Positions 17,097-25,883 are shown, numbered from the stretch's first letter. The stretch: DNA of 64,000 nucleotides from JASHPR01 sp963778075 (GCA_963778075.1 CAVZTJ010000018.1:40977-104976); one strand, 5' to 3'. Notes: a model not told the origin generated them from the sequence alone. Translations and numbers: made by a program.

Positions 17097-18317
17097 TCAG
17101 CTGAACAGCAGCTTGTACCCGGACGCGCGAAGCGCCGCGATCAGGCTGTCGCAGTGCGCCGGGCCCCTGGTCTCCACCTGCAGCAGCACCTCGACCTCGT
17201 CGACGTGCAGGCCGGGAGTGACGCGCTCGTGCACCACGTCGAGCACGTTCGCGCCGAGCCGGGCGGCCTCGGCGAGCAGCGTGGCCAGCGCGCCGGGACG
17301 GTCGGGCAGGCGGCACCGGAACGTCAGGTAGCGGCCGGCCGCTGCGAGGCCGTGCCGCAGCACCTTCGAGAGCAGCAGCGGGTCGATGTTGCCGCCGGAA
17401 AGCACGGCGACGACCGGCGGCTCGACGGCGCGGGGATGCTCGAGCAGCGCGGCCACGGCCGCGGCCCCGGCGGGCTCCACGACCTGCTTGGCCCGCTCCA
17501 GGCAGAGGAGCAGGGCGCGGGACAGGCTCTCCTCGGACACGGTCACGATCCGGTTCGCCAGGCTCGACAGCACCTCGAATGCCAGCTCACCGGGCCTGGC
17601 CACCGCGATGCCGTCGGCCATCGTGGGCCCGGAAGCCACCGCGACCGGATGCCCCGCGGCGAAAGACGCCGGGAACGGGGCCACGGCGTCGGCCTGCACG
17701 CCGACGACCTTGATCTGGTGGCTGGCACCCTGCGCCGCAACCGCGACGCCCGACGCCAAACCGCCGCCGCCGACCGGGACCACGATCGTGCGCACGTCCG
17801 GGCACTGCTCGACGATCTCCAGCCCGACGGTGCCCTGGCCGATCAGGATGTCCGGGTGCTCGAACGGATGGATGAAGGTCGACCCGCGCTCGGCCGCCAA
17901 TTCATTGGCCCGGGCCAAGGCCTGCTCCACGTTGCTGCCGTGCAGCACCACCTCGGCCCCGTACCCCTTGGTGGCCTCGATCTTCGGCAGCGGCGCGCCC
18001 TCGGGCATGACAACCGTCGCCTTGGCGCCGAGCAGCGTGGCCGCGAAAGCCACGCCCTGGCTGTGGTTGCCGGCGCTGGCGGCGATGACCCCGCGGCCCC
18101 GCTCCGCGTCCGGCAGCCTGGCGATGCGCAGGTAAGCGCCGCGGGCCTTGAACGAACCGGTGCGCTGCAGATTCTCGCACTTCAGGTACACCGGGCCGCC
18201 GATCCGCTCGGAGAGCACCCGCGAGTGCAGCAGCGGTGTCTCCAGCAGGATCCCGCTGAAGACTTCCCGCGCCGCGATGACGTCCTCTACTCGGGGCCGG
18301 GCCGACGTCGTTGTCAT
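17097..18317 (-). CDS. ilvA: Threonine ammonia-lyase (PLP-dependent) with ACT domain
   Basis: A 406-residue fold-type II PLP enzyme converting threonine to 2-oxobutanoate and ammonia, the first step toward isoleucine. The PLP lysine is Lys57 in RTGSFKARGAY; the Asn loop is SAGNHSQGVAFA and the phosphate-binding glycine loop is VGGGGLASGVAVA. Residues ~325-406 form a single ACT domain (YLTFRCRLPDRPGALATLLA), the length and layout of the catabolic/TdcB-like ammonia-lyase class rather than the long two-ACT IlvA. ATG 18317 is the start. It converges with the RDD gene. Confidence 0.93.
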   Translation of the reverse strand: MTTTSARPRVEDVIAAREVFSGILLETPLLHSRVLSERIGGPVYLKCENLQRTGSFKARGAYLRIARLPDAERGRGVIAASAGNHSQGVAFAATLLGAKATVVMPEGAPLPKIEATKGYGAEVVLHGSNVEQALARANELAAERGSTFIHPFEHPDILIGQGTVGLEIVEQCPDVRTIVVPVGGGGLASGVAVAAQGASHQIKVVGVQADAVAPFPASFAAGHPVAVASGPTMADGIAVARPGELAFEVLSSLANRIVTVSEESLSRALLLCLERAKQVVEPAGAAAVAALLEHPRAVEPPVVAVLSGGNIDPLLLSKVLRHGLAAAGRYLTFRCRLPDRPGALATLLAEAARLGANVLDVVHERVTPGLHVDEVEVLLQVETRGPAHCDSLIAALRASGYKLLFS

Positions 18318-18341
18318 GTTGTGAAGTCTCGCACCCAGCGC

Positions 18342-19300
18342 TCAGTCGCCGGTCCAATAGCGGTCTCCGGCCAGGATGAGCGCGGCCGCGCCGACGAGCC
18401 CGGCGCTCTGCCCGAGCGCGGCGGGCACCACACTGACCCGGCGCGCAAACGGCAGCCTGGTGTGCTCTCGCAACGACTCCTGCAGCGGGTCGAACAGCAT
18501 CGCGCCCGCCTGGGAGAGGCCGCCCCCGATCGACACCACCTCGAGGTCGCACAGGTAGGTGGCCGACGCGATCGCGATGCCTAGGGCCCGCCCAGCCCGG
18601 CGCATCGCGGAGCGGGCGATTGGATGGCCCTGCGCGGCGTCGCCGGCCAGGTCCTTGGCCGTGGCGTCCGGCTGGTCTGGCCGCCAGCCCTGGCTCTGCG
18701 CCCACGCCGCGAGCGCCGGGCCTCGCGCGATCCCCTCGAGGCATCCGTGCGCTCCGCAGCCGCACACCTGCGCGTCGTCCGGGTCGACAACGACGTGCCC
18801 GATGTGGCCGGCGTTGCCGGAGGCACCCTCGATAACCCTGCCGTCCAGGATCAGCCCGCTGCCCACGCCGGTCGCCACGACCATGCCCATTACGTTGTCC
18901 TTGCCCCGGCCGGCCCCCGCCAGTGCTCGCCGGCCACCAGGCAGATCGCGTCGTTGTGCACCCGGACCGGGACGCCGTCGAACTGTTCCTTCAGCCGTGA
19001 GCGCAACGGGAACGCTCGCCAGGCGGGCATGTTGAGCGGCGAGACGATCCCGGCCGGCCAGTCCATCGGGCCACCGCACCCAACACCGACGCCGGCCAGC
19101 GAGGCGGGAGCCATGCGCCCGGCTTCGCCGAGTACCCGGCCGACCAGGGCTTCCAGCGTGCGCCACACCTGCTCGCCGTCGAGTTCGCGAGGGGTCGGAA
19201 CCTGCGCCCAGGTGACCATCCGGCCGCCGCCCTCGACCACGCCGGCGGCCAGCTTGGTGCCACCGACGTCGATAGCTAGAGCCGGGCTCGACTCGTCCAC
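18342..19300 (-). pseudogene. ROK family sugar kinase, split by a one-base frameshift
   Basis: Two frames together give a full-length ROK kinase. The first (ATG 19300) holds the phosphate loop LAIDVGGTKLAAGVV and HNDAICLVAGEHWRG; it then leaves frame at a G run (plus-strand C run 18914-18918). The second continues with GRGKDNVMGMVVATGVGSG, the ROK zinc motif CGCGAHGCLEG and the C-terminal VVSIGGGLSQAG. Restoring one G in the run joins them as EHWRGAGRGKDN. Nothing else is damaged, so this is either a sequencing indel or a very recent lesion. The product would phosphorylate a hexose such as glucose in the cytoplasm. It lies between threonine ammonia-lyase and the divergent AAA gene. Confidence 0.85.
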
Positions 19301-19351
19301 GGCCAGTCTCCCGAGATGCGAATCACGCCGACATGCACATAGTGTCGAAGG

Positions 19352-20800
19352 GTGCAGCGAAAGAGCGAGCCCACGTCGGCAACAACTCAGTCAGCATCCC
19401 CCGCGGCCACGACACTAGGCGAACTCCGCGCGAGTGGCCACGAGTTCACCACGGTGAAGGAGGAAATCCGGCGGAACCTGCTAGCCCGGTTGCGCACCGG
19501 CGAGGATCCCTTCCCCGGGATCGTCGGCTTCGGCCAGACCGTCCTGCCGCACCTGGAGCGGGCGATCATCGCCGGGCACGACGTGATCCTGCTCGGGGAG
19601 CGAGGCCAGGGCAAAACCCGGCTGATCCGGACCCTCACCGGCCTGCTCGACGAGTGGACGCCTGCGGTCGAAGGCTGCGAGATCAACGACCACCCGTACG
19701 CCCCGGTCTGCGCCCGGTGCCGTCGCCTGGCTGCCGAGCAGGGCGACGACCTGGCGATCACCTGGCAGCACCGGGACGAGAGGTATGGCGAGAAGCTCGC
19801 GACCCCGGACACCAGCGTGGGCGACCTGATCGGCGACATCGACCCGGTCAAGGTCGCCGAGGGCCGGACGCTCGGCGACCCCGAGACCATCCACTTTGGC
19901 CTGCTGCCGCGGACCAACCGGGGCGTGTTCTGCCTGAACGAGCTCCCCGACCTGGCCGAGCGGATCCAGGTATCCCTGCTCAACGTTCTCGAGGAACGTG
20001 ACATCGGCGTCCGCGGTTACGCGCTGCGGCTGCCGCTCGACCTGGTCCTGGTGGCCAGCGCGAACCCGGAGGACTACACCAACCGCGGCCGGATCATCAC
20101 CCCGCTCAAGGACAGGTTCGGCGCCGAGATCCGCACCCACTACCCGGTGTCACTAGAGGCCGAGCTCGAGCTGGTCCGCCAGGAGGCTGAGATCGCCTGG
20201 GACGGCCAGGAGCCCGGCGCGGTACTGCCTGACCACCTCGTGGAGGTGATCGCCAGGTTCACCCGCCTGGTGCGGGCCTCGCCCACAGTAGACGCGCGTT
20301 CGGGAGTGTCGGCGCGGTTCGCGATCGCGGCCGCGGAGGCCGTGGCGGCGTCGGCAGTCCGGCGCGCGGCGATCACGGGCGAGCAGCAGCCGGTAGCCAG
20401 GGTCTGCGACCTGCCCGCCGTGGTGAGCACGCTCCGCGGCAAGGTCGAGTTCGAGGTCAGCGAGGAGGGCAGGGAGCAGGAGGTGCTCGATCACCTGCTG
20501 CGGCGCGCGATCGCCGAGACCTTCCGCGCCTCGCTCGGCAGCGCCGACATGACCGGCCTGCTGGCGAAGTTCACCGAGGGCGGCAGCGTGGAATCCGGTG
20601 AGCTGGTCCCGGCCGACGACCTGCTCCGCAGGATCGGGGACGTTCCCGGGCTCGCCAAGATCATGGACCGGCTGTCCATGGACGGCAGCGAGTCGTTCGG
20701 CCAGGCAGCGGCGGCGCTCGAGTTCGCGATGGAGGGTCTCTACCTGATGCGCAGGCTGTCCAAGGACACGGTGGACGGCGGCACCGTCTACCGGACTTAG
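19352..20800 (+). CDS. AAA+ ATPase of the magnesium-chelatase ChlI/MoxR type
   Basis: A 482-residue ATPase. Walker A is GERGQGKT (residues 82-89), Walker B is VFCLNELPDL, and sensor 1 appears as LVLVASANPEDYTNRGR. Between them is the ChlI/MoxR insertion with PRTNRGVF. Size and partner match the mycobacterial Rv0958/Rv0959 pair (from memory), an AAA plus VWA couple annotated as magnesium-chelatase-like without tetrapyrrole evidence. The start GTG 19352 has no ribosome site, but TAGTGT lies 6 nt upstream (19340-19345), suggesting a leaderless transcript. The VWA gene follows 52-70 bp downstream, so they form an operon. It probably remodels or inserts metal into a client. Confidence 0.9.
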   Translation: MQRKSEPTSATTQSASPAATTLGELRASGHEFTTVKEEIRRNLLARLRTGEDPFPGIVGFGQTVLPHLERAIIAGHDVILLGERGQGKTRLIRTLTGLLDEWTPAVEGCEINDHPYAPVCARCRRLAAEQGDDLAITWQHRDERYGEKLATPDTSVGDLIGDIDPVKVAEGRTLGDPETIHFGLLPRTNRGVFCLNELPDLAERIQVSLLNVLEERDIGVRGYALRLPLDLVLVASANPEDYTNRGRIITPLKDRFGAEIRTHYPVSLEAELELVRQEAEIAWDGQEPGAVLPDHLVEVIARFTRLVRASPTVDARSGVSARFAIAAAEAVAASAVRRAAITGEQQPVARVCDLPAVVSTLRGKVEFEVSEEGREQEVLDHLLRRAIAETFRASLGSADMTGLLAKFTEGGSVESGELVPADDLLRRIGDVPGLAKIMDRLSMDGSESFGQAAAALEFAMEGLYLMRRLSKDTVDGGTVYRT

Positions 20801-20870
20801 CAGACGGGCCTTAACGCAACGCTCACCGCTGGCCCCTGGCGGCCCAGCGGAGATGGACGAGGAGGCGAGC

Positions 20871-22877
20871 GTGGCGGCAGGAATGAATGGTTACCGGTAC
20901 GGCCCTTACCACGACGGGCCCGACCCGCTAGAGCCGCCTTACGACGTGCGCGGCGCCGTGGATGAGCTCGGCGACTCGGTGCTCGACGGATCCGATCCGG
21001 CCAGCGCACTGCGAGATCTGCTGCGCCGGGGCATGTCCAGCCACAAAGGCCTGGACGACCTGCTTCGCCGGGTCCGCGAGCGGCAGCGTGAGCTGCGCGA
21101 CCGGGGCCGGCTTGACGGCATCCTGGAGCAGGCGCGCGCGCTGCTGGACACTGCCGTCGGGCAGGAACGCGCCGAGCTGTTCCCGGACCCCGCCGACGAG
21201 GCCCGGCTGCGCGAGGCCGAGCTCGATGAGCTGCCGCGCGACACCGCACGGGCGGTCAGGCGGCTCGACAACTACGACTGGCGCAGCAATGCGGCCAGGG
21301 AGACCTTCGAGAAGCTCAAGGACCTGCTGCGCCGAGAGGTGCTCGACAGCCAGTTCCGCGGCATGAAGCAGAGCCTGCAGCAGCCGGATCCCGGGGCCAT
21401 GCAGCGGGTCAAAGACATGATGGCCGCGCTGAATGAGATGCTCGACGCCGACGCCCGCGGAGCGCACACGCAGCAGGACTTCGAGGATTTCATGGCGCAG
21501 TATGGGGACCTGTTCCCCGATTCGCCAAGCGACCTCGACGAGCTCGTCGACTCGCTGGTCCGCCGGATGGCGGCTGCCCAGCGGCTGCTCAGCTCGCTCA
21601 CCGACGCCCAGCGCGACGAGCTGGCCGCGCTAATGGCGCAGGCACTCGAGGACGCCGGGCTGGCCGCCGAGATGAGCAGGCTGTCCGACTCGCTGCGGTC
21701 CCGCCGCCCGGACATCGACTTCGACGGGTGGCCGGGCGAGCGGATGACCGGTGACACGCCGCTCGGCCTCAGCGAGGCCACCACCGCGCTCTCCGAACTC
21801 GCCGACCTGACCGAGCTCGAGGATGCGCTGCGCCAGGACTACCCAGGCGCCAGGCTCGACGACATAGACGAGGAGGCGATCAGGCGCGCGCTCGGCCGCC
21901 AGGCCGTCGACGACATGGAGGCGCTGCGCCAGATCGAGCGGGAGCTGGAGCGTCAGGGGTACCTGCAGCGGACCGACGGCAAGCTGGAGCTCACCCCGAA
22001 GGCTGTGCGCAGGCTTGGTGACACGGCGCTGCGCCGGGTGTTCGCCGAACTGCCCGAGGGCGGCACCGGAGACCACGACCAGCACGACGCCGGGCAGGCC
22101 GGTGAGTACACCGGCAGCACCCGGCCGTGGAGCTTCGGCGATGAGCAGGCGATCGACGCCCCGACGACCGTCCGCAACGCGCTGCTGCGGGCCGGGTTGC
22201 CCGCCCCGCGTGAGCCCGAGGCCGGATCCGGCACCGAGGCACCGCCCCGGGTCCGGCTCTCGGTCAGCGACTTCGAAGTGGGCGAGACCGAGCGGCGCAC
22301 GACGGCGGCTGTATGCCTGCTCGTTGACCTGTCCTACTCGATGGCGCTGCGCGGCACCTGGGGGGTGGCCAAGCAGACCGCGCTGGCTCTGCACGCGCTG
22401 ATCCGCACCAGGTACCCGCAGGACGCTATCCAGGTGATCGGCTTTTCGAACTATGCGCGCGAACTGCGCGAGACCGATCTCGCCGGGCTCGGCTGGGACA
22501 TGGTCCAGGGCACCAACCTGCACCACGCGCTGATTCTGGCCGGCCGGTTCCTCGACCGCAGGCCCGAACATAACCCGGTTGTGATCGTGGTGACGGACGG
22601 CGAGCCAACGGCTCACCTGCGCCGCGACGGCCAGTTCTGGTTCGACTGGCCACCCTCGCCCGAGACGCTTGAGCTGACCCTGGCCGAGGTGGACAAGATG
22701 ACCAGGCGCCGGGCCACGATGAACGTGTTCATGCTCGCCGAGGACGAGCGGCTGACCGCCTTCGTCGAGGAGGTGGCACGGCGCAACGGGGGCCGGGTGC
22801 TCCGGGCGGTGCCGGAGAACCTGGGCGAGTATGTGGTCCGGGACTTCTTGCGATCTCGCAAGAATGGCAGGGCATAG
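20871..22877 (+). CDS. VWA domain protein, partner of the AAA+ ATPase
   Basis: About 668 residues. A long helical, acidic N-terminal region (coiled-coil-like stretches such as LLRRVRERQRELRDRGRL) leads to a C-terminal von Willebrand A domain: MIDAS DxSxS as DLSYS (Asp486 from this start), the Thr loop QGTNLHHAL and the TDGEPT strand. In chelatase-like pairs the VWA subunit is the adaptor that binds the AAA ring through its metal-coordinated MIDAS. GTG 20871 has a strong GAGGAGG 5 nt upstream; ATG 20853 is an alternative with its ribosome site too close. It ends with basic RSRKNGRA. Confidence 0.92.
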   Translation: MAAGMNGYRYGPYHDGPDPLEPPYDVRGAVDELGDSVLDGSDPASALRDLLRRGMSSHKGLDDLLRRVRERQRELRDRGRLDGILEQARALLDTAVGQERAELFPDPADEARLREAELDELPRDTARAVRRLDNYDWRSNAARETFEKLKDLLRREVLDSQFRGMKQSLQQPDPGAMQRVKDMMAALNEMLDADARGAHTQQDFEDFMAQYGDLFPDSPSDLDELVDSLVRRMAAAQRLLSSLTDAQRDELAALMAQALEDAGLAAEMSRLSDSLRSRRPDIDFDGWPGERMTGDTPLGLSEATTALSELADLTELEDALRQDYPGARLDDIDEEAIRRALGRQAVDDMEALRQIERELERQGYLQRTDGKLELTPKAVRRLGDTALRRVFAELPEGGTGDHDQHDAGQAGEYTGSTRPWSFGDEQAIDAPTTVRNALLRAGLPAPREPEAGSGTEAPPRVRLSVSDFEVGETERRTTAAVCLLVDLSYSMALRGTWGVAKQTALALHALIRTRYPQDAIQVIGFSNYARELRETDLAGLGWDMVQGTNLHHALILAGRFLDRRPEHNPVVIVVTDGEPTAHLRRDGQFWFDWPPSPETLELTLAEVDKMTRRRATMNVFMLAEDERLTAFVEEVARRNGGRVLRAVPENLGEYVVRDFLRSRKNGRA

Positions 22878-23010
22878 ATTTTACTTTGGTCCCTTTTGGG
22901 AAGCCCTCCGCGCCGGGGCAACCCGTAGTACCGTGCCGCAGGTAGTCATCGATGGCGGCATGAAAGATGGCCGGGGGCGCGTGACGCCACGGCCTTCTTA
23001 GGAGGAAACA

Positions 23011-23268
23011 GTGAGTTCTGCAAGCGTGTCCAGCGGCGCGTCGACCAGCCGGAAGCCGCTGGTCATCATCCTGGCGGTGATCGGCATAGTGGCCATCATC
23101 CTCGGGATCCTCTATCTGATCGGCGGGAGCGCGCTTCCGCACTTCCTGGTCTCGGGCAGCCACGTCAAGGGCAAGGGCCACCACCTGGCCCGCGGCGGTG
23201 TCGCACTGGTTGTCGGCATCGCGCTCCTGATCGGCGCCTGGTTCGCGACCAAGTCGAAGTCCAGATAG
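23011..23268 (+). CDS. Small two-helix membrane protein, paralogue 1
   Basis: An 85-residue protein: a Ser-rich head (MSSASVSSGASTSRKP), one long helix (LVIILAVIGIVAIILGILYL), a short loop with HxKGKGHH, a second helix (GGVALVVGIALLIGAWFA) and a basic tail TKSKSR. GTG 23011 has TAGGAGG 6 nt upstream. The next gene (23438) is a clear paralogue. The His/Lys loop faces the outside if the basic tail is cytoplasmic. No known family is recognised, and the role is unknown. Confidence 0.8.
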   Translation: MSSASVSSGASTSRKPLVIILAVIGIVAIILGILYLIGGSALPHFLVSGSHVKGKGHHLARGGVALVVGIALLIGAWFATKSKSR

Positions 23269-23306
23269 TCGTTTCCGGCGGGCGCTTTCCCGCCTTCTGC
23301 ACGGCT

Positions 23307-23333
23307 CCGGGTCCCGGATTTTCCGGGACCCGG
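23307..23333. other. Perfect 11-bp hairpin between the two small membrane genes
   Basis: CCGGGTCCCGG, a 5-nt AT loop (atttt), then CCGGGACCCGG. There is no T tract afterwards, so it may act as an RNA stability element or an actinobacterial U-poor terminator for the upstream gene. Confidence 0.6.
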
Positions 23334-23437
23334 GCCCCAGGGCGCAGGACCGGTCCGATGGTGGCCGCATCAGCGTCCGGCGACTTCAGTAAGCTCAACC
23401 TGGTCAAGTGGGCCCAGCCCATATCTAGGAGGAGCAC

Positions 23438-23728
23438 GTGAGTTCTGCAAGCGCGCCAGGTGGATCAGCGAGCCGCGGACCGCTGGTGATCATTCTGGCT
23501 GTTATCGGAATCCTGGCGATCATCGCAGGGATTTTGTACGTATCCGGGGCGGCGAACTCTTTGCATTTCATGAGTGGCTCCGTCCATCACGGCCACCACG
23601 CGATCCGGGCCATCGTCTCGTTCGTGGTAGGCATAGCGTTCCTGATCGGGGCGTACATCGCGAAGTCCAGGCCGCCAGCCGCGAGCACGGGGAATGCGAG
23701 CAGCAGCACCAGCGCGAGCGGAACGTAG
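23438..23728 (+). CDS. Small two-helix membrane protein, paralogue 2
   Basis: A 96-residue paralogue of the 23011 gene. It shares the opening MSSAS, the first helix PLVIILAVIGILAIIAGILY, a His-rich loop (VHHGHHAIR) and the second helix SFVVGIAFLIGAYIA, then a Ser/Thr-rich tail. The first 16 bases of both genes are identical and each has a TAGGAGG site at 6-7 nt. This tandem duplication must be old, because the middles differ. Function unknown; the His-rich loop hints at metal contact but this is weak. Confidence 0.8.
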   Translation: MSSASAPGGSASRGPLVIILAVIGILAIIAGILYVSGAANSLHFMSGSVHHGHHAIRAIVSFVVGIAFLIGAYIAKSRPPAASTGNASSSTSASGT

Positions 23729-23901
23729 AGGACGGCCGGTCCGCACCCGGTACCCCGCCCCGCGCACCTCACCTTTCTTCTGCACGCCCTCCTCGCGGCT
23801 CTTCTGCACGCCCTCTCACGACTGTTCTGGACACCCTCCCCACGGCCCTTCACAGCAGGGGGCGGGGCCGGCCCCTGGACCTCCGGCTCTAAGATCGGCA
23901 C

Positions 23902-24462
23902 ATGTCTTTCACCGACAAGCTGGTGCTCTGGCTGCACATTGGCTTTGCGATTTTCACGATCGGCCCGGTGACGGTGGCGATTATGTCGACGCCTCGCTAC
24001 ATCAGGAAGCGCAATCTGGTCATCATCAGGTACCTGTACCGGACCACCACAATCTTCGTGATCATGTCTCTGGGCGTGCTGATCTTTGGCCTGATTCTGG
24101 CGCAGATGAAGCACGATTTCGCCAAGCCGTGGCTGACCGTGTCTCTCACCCTCTTCGTGGTCGCCCTGGTGCTGCTGGTGCTGATCATGCGTGATCAGCA
24201 CCGGGTGATCGGAATCCTCGAGGACGCCAAGGCAACGGCGGCCGAAGCGGCCGCGCAGAACCCGTCGGCAGCCGGGCCCAGTCCGGAGGCCGCGGCCGGC
24301 GGGGCCGACGACGCCGCTCAGCCCGCGCCGGTGCTCGCCGACGCGCCGGTGACCGCCGGCACCCACCTCGGCCACGTCGAACGCGGCCGGATCGCCTCGA
24401 TGGGCGGGGTGGTCGCCCTGATCTGGCTGGTGATCCTGGTCTTCATGGTCTGGAACCACTGA
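23902..24462 (+). CDS. DUF2269-like integral membrane protein
   Basis: A 186-residue membrane protein. Helices are near residues 7-27 (LVLWLHIGFAIFTIGPVTVA), 48-68, 80-102 and 163-183, with a ~55-residue Ala/Pro-rich loop between the third and fourth. The early HIG...P motif fits the DUF2269 family of predicted membrane proteins, though I cannot confirm it. No ribosome site precedes ATG 23902, but TAAGAT ends 6 nt upstream (23890-23895), so it is probably leaderless. Short repeats of its 3' end follow the stop. Confidence 0.75.
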   Translation: MSFTDKLVLWLHIGFAIFTIGPVTVAIMSTPRYIRKRNLVIIRYLYRTTTIFVIMSLGVLIFGLILAQMKHDFAKPWLTVSLTLFVVALVLLVLIMRDQHRVIGILEDAKATAAEAAAQNPSAAGPSPEAAAGGADDAAQPAPVLADAPVTAGTHLGHVERGRIASMGGVVALIWLVILVFMVWNH

Positions 24463-24505
24463 CCTCTGACTGGAACTACTGGCTCACGGCCTGGAACCAC
24501 TGAGA
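24448..24505. repeat. ~20-bp degenerate repeat copying the 3' end of the DUF2269-like gene
   Basis: The gene end ggtctggaaccactga recurs as gactggaactactggc and ggcctggaaccactga at a period of about 20 bp. The first copy encodes Val-Trp-Asn-His-stop. This is the same arrangement as behind the RDD gene and the PPOX gene. Confidence 0.75.
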
Positions 24506-24518
24506 CAGATCGGCATGC

Positions 24519-24548
24519 TTTACGGGTTCCGCACCAACCCGTTATAGT
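24519..24548 (+). promoter_or_regulatory. Orphan plus-strand promoter downstream of the DUF2269-like gene
   Basis: TTTACG (24519-24524), an 18-bp spacer, then TATAGT (24543-24548). Both boxes are close to the sigma-70/HrdB consensus and the segment is AT-richer than its surroundings. It faces metB, so it would start a short convergent or antisense transcript. Confidence 0.5.
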
Positions 24549-24584
24549 TTGCGCAGTTTTGGGTGTCGCGGGGAGCAGGGACCT

Positions 24585-24660
24585 GCGGTGCGGAACTCGC
24601 ACCGCGCTAAAGATCTAGGAGGATCGGGTGCAGTATGTGCACCCGGGGCTCCAAGATCTT
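24585..24660. other. Two strong hairpins between the orphan promoter and the metB 3' end
   Basis: Hairpin 1: GCGGTGCG (24585-24592), gaact, CGCACCGC (24598-24605), perfect 8 bp. Hairpin 2: AAGATCTAGGAG (24610-24621) pairs with CTCCAAGATCTT (24649-24660) with one mismatch, and inside it GGGTGCA/TGCACCC (24626-24632 with 24638-24644) is perfect. On the plus strand hairpin 2 hides a TAGGAGG site and a GTG at 24628 that opens a 71-codon frame. On the minus strand it lies 22 bp after the metB stop and ends in ctttag, so it may simply be the metB terminator. Confidence 0.6.
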
Positions 24661-24681
24661 CCGGTTCGGGGTCCGCCGACC

Positions 24682-25857
24682 TTAGCCGAGGGCGGAGCGG
24701 AGGTCCTCGAGCAGGTCCTCGCAGGTCTCGATGCCCACCGACAGCCGGACGAGGTCGGGCGGGACCTCGAGCGCCGAGCCAGCGGCCGACGCGTGGGTCA
24801 TCCGGCTCGGGTGCTCGATCAGCGACTCCACCCCGCCGAGTGACTCGCCGAGCGTGAACAGGCGGGTCCGGCCGCACAGCGCCACGGCCTCGGCCTCGCC
24901 GGCCGCCGAGCGGAACGACACGATCCCGCCGAACCCGCGCATCTGCTTGGCCGCCACTTCGTGGCCGGGATGCGATGCCAGCCCGGGGTAGAACACCTCG
25001 GCGACCTTCGGGTGCGCGGCGAGCATGTCGGCCACCCGCTGCGCGTTCTCGCAGTGCCGGTCCATCCGCACGCCGAGGGTCCGGATCCCCCGCAGCGTGA
25101 GCCACGCATCGAACGGGCCGCCAGCGGATCCCATCGCGTTCTGGCTGAAAGCGATGTTTTCGGCGAGGTCGGCGTCGGCGAGCACCAGCGCACCGCCCAC
25201 CACATCAGAATGGCCGCCAAGGTACTTCGTGGTGGAATGCACGACCACGTCGGCGCCGAGCGCCAGCGGCTGCTGCAGATACGGGGATGCGAACGTGTTG
25301 TCCACGACGAGGAGCGCGCCGGCCTCATGCGCGATGTCCGCGAGTGCGGTGATGTCGGCGATCGAGAGCAGCGGGTTCGTCGGCGTCTCTATCCAGACCA
25401 CCCGCGCGGGCCGCTCCTGCAGCGCTTTGCGCACTGCCGCCGGGTCTGACACCGGCACCGGGCGGTAGGTCACACCCCAGGCCTGGAAGACCTTGTCGAT
25501 CAGCCGGTAGGTGCCGCCGTACGCGTCGCCGGGGATCAGCACGTGGTCGCCCGGCCGGCACACGGTGCGCAGCAGGCAGTCCTCGGCGGCCATCCCCGAG
25601 GCGAAGGCGAGCGAGCGGGTTCCCCCCTCGAGCGCAGCCAGGCACTCCTCGAGCGCGCCCCGGGTTGGGTTGGCGGTCCGTGAGTACTCGTAGCCCTCGA
25701 TCCAGCGCCCTGCCCCCGTGCCGCCGCCCCGCGGAGCGCCGACCGCGTCCTGTTTGTACGTGGAGACCTGGTAGATCGGCGGGACCACGGCGCCGGTCGC
25801 CGGATCTGGCTCTTGGCCCGCGTGGATCGCCAGGGTCTCGAATCCGTCAATGCTCAT
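24682..25857 (-). CDS. metB: Cystathionine gamma-synthase
   Basis: About 391 residues, PLP-dependent. It joins an activated homoserine ester with cysteine to form cystathionine for methionine synthesis. Opening FETLAIHAGQEPDPATGAVV and the tyrosine motif YEYSRTANPT are typical; the PLP lysine is Lys211 in HSTTKYLGGHSD, with VVDNTFASPYLQQPL nearby. It could also act as a gamma-lyase, which sequence alone does not exclude. I use ATG 25857; ATG 25884 (MTTMGAGQG) overlaps the CBS stop as TGATG and is possible by coupling. It follows CBS directly, so the pair forms a transsulfuration operon. Confidence 0.93.
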   Translation of the reverse strand: MSIDGFETLAIHAGQEPDPATGAVVPPIYQVSTYKQDAVGAPRGGGTGAGRWIEGYEYSRTANPTRGALEECLAALEGGTRSLAFASGMAAEDCLLRTVCRPGDHVLIPGDAYGGTYRLIDKVFQAWGVTYRPVPVSDPAAVRKALQERPARVVWIETPTNPLLSIADITALADIAHEAGALLVVDNTFASPYLQQPLALGADVVVHSTTKYLGGHSDVVGGALVLADADLAENIAFSQNAMGSAGGPFDAWLTLRGIRTLGVRMDRHCENAQRVADMLAAHPKVAEVFYPGLASHPGHEVAAKQMRGFGGIVSFRSAAGEAEAVALCGRTRLFTLGESLGGVESLIEHPSRMTHASAAGSALEVPPDLVRLSVGIETCEDLLEDLRSALG

Positions 25858-25883
25858 GCCTTGTCCCGCCCCCATCGTGGTCA

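Noticed and set aside
24628..24843. 71-codon plus-strand frame beginning at the hidden GTG
   Set aside because: Two thirds of it is antisense to metB and the peptide has no recognisable features; only the leader structure is kept as a finding.
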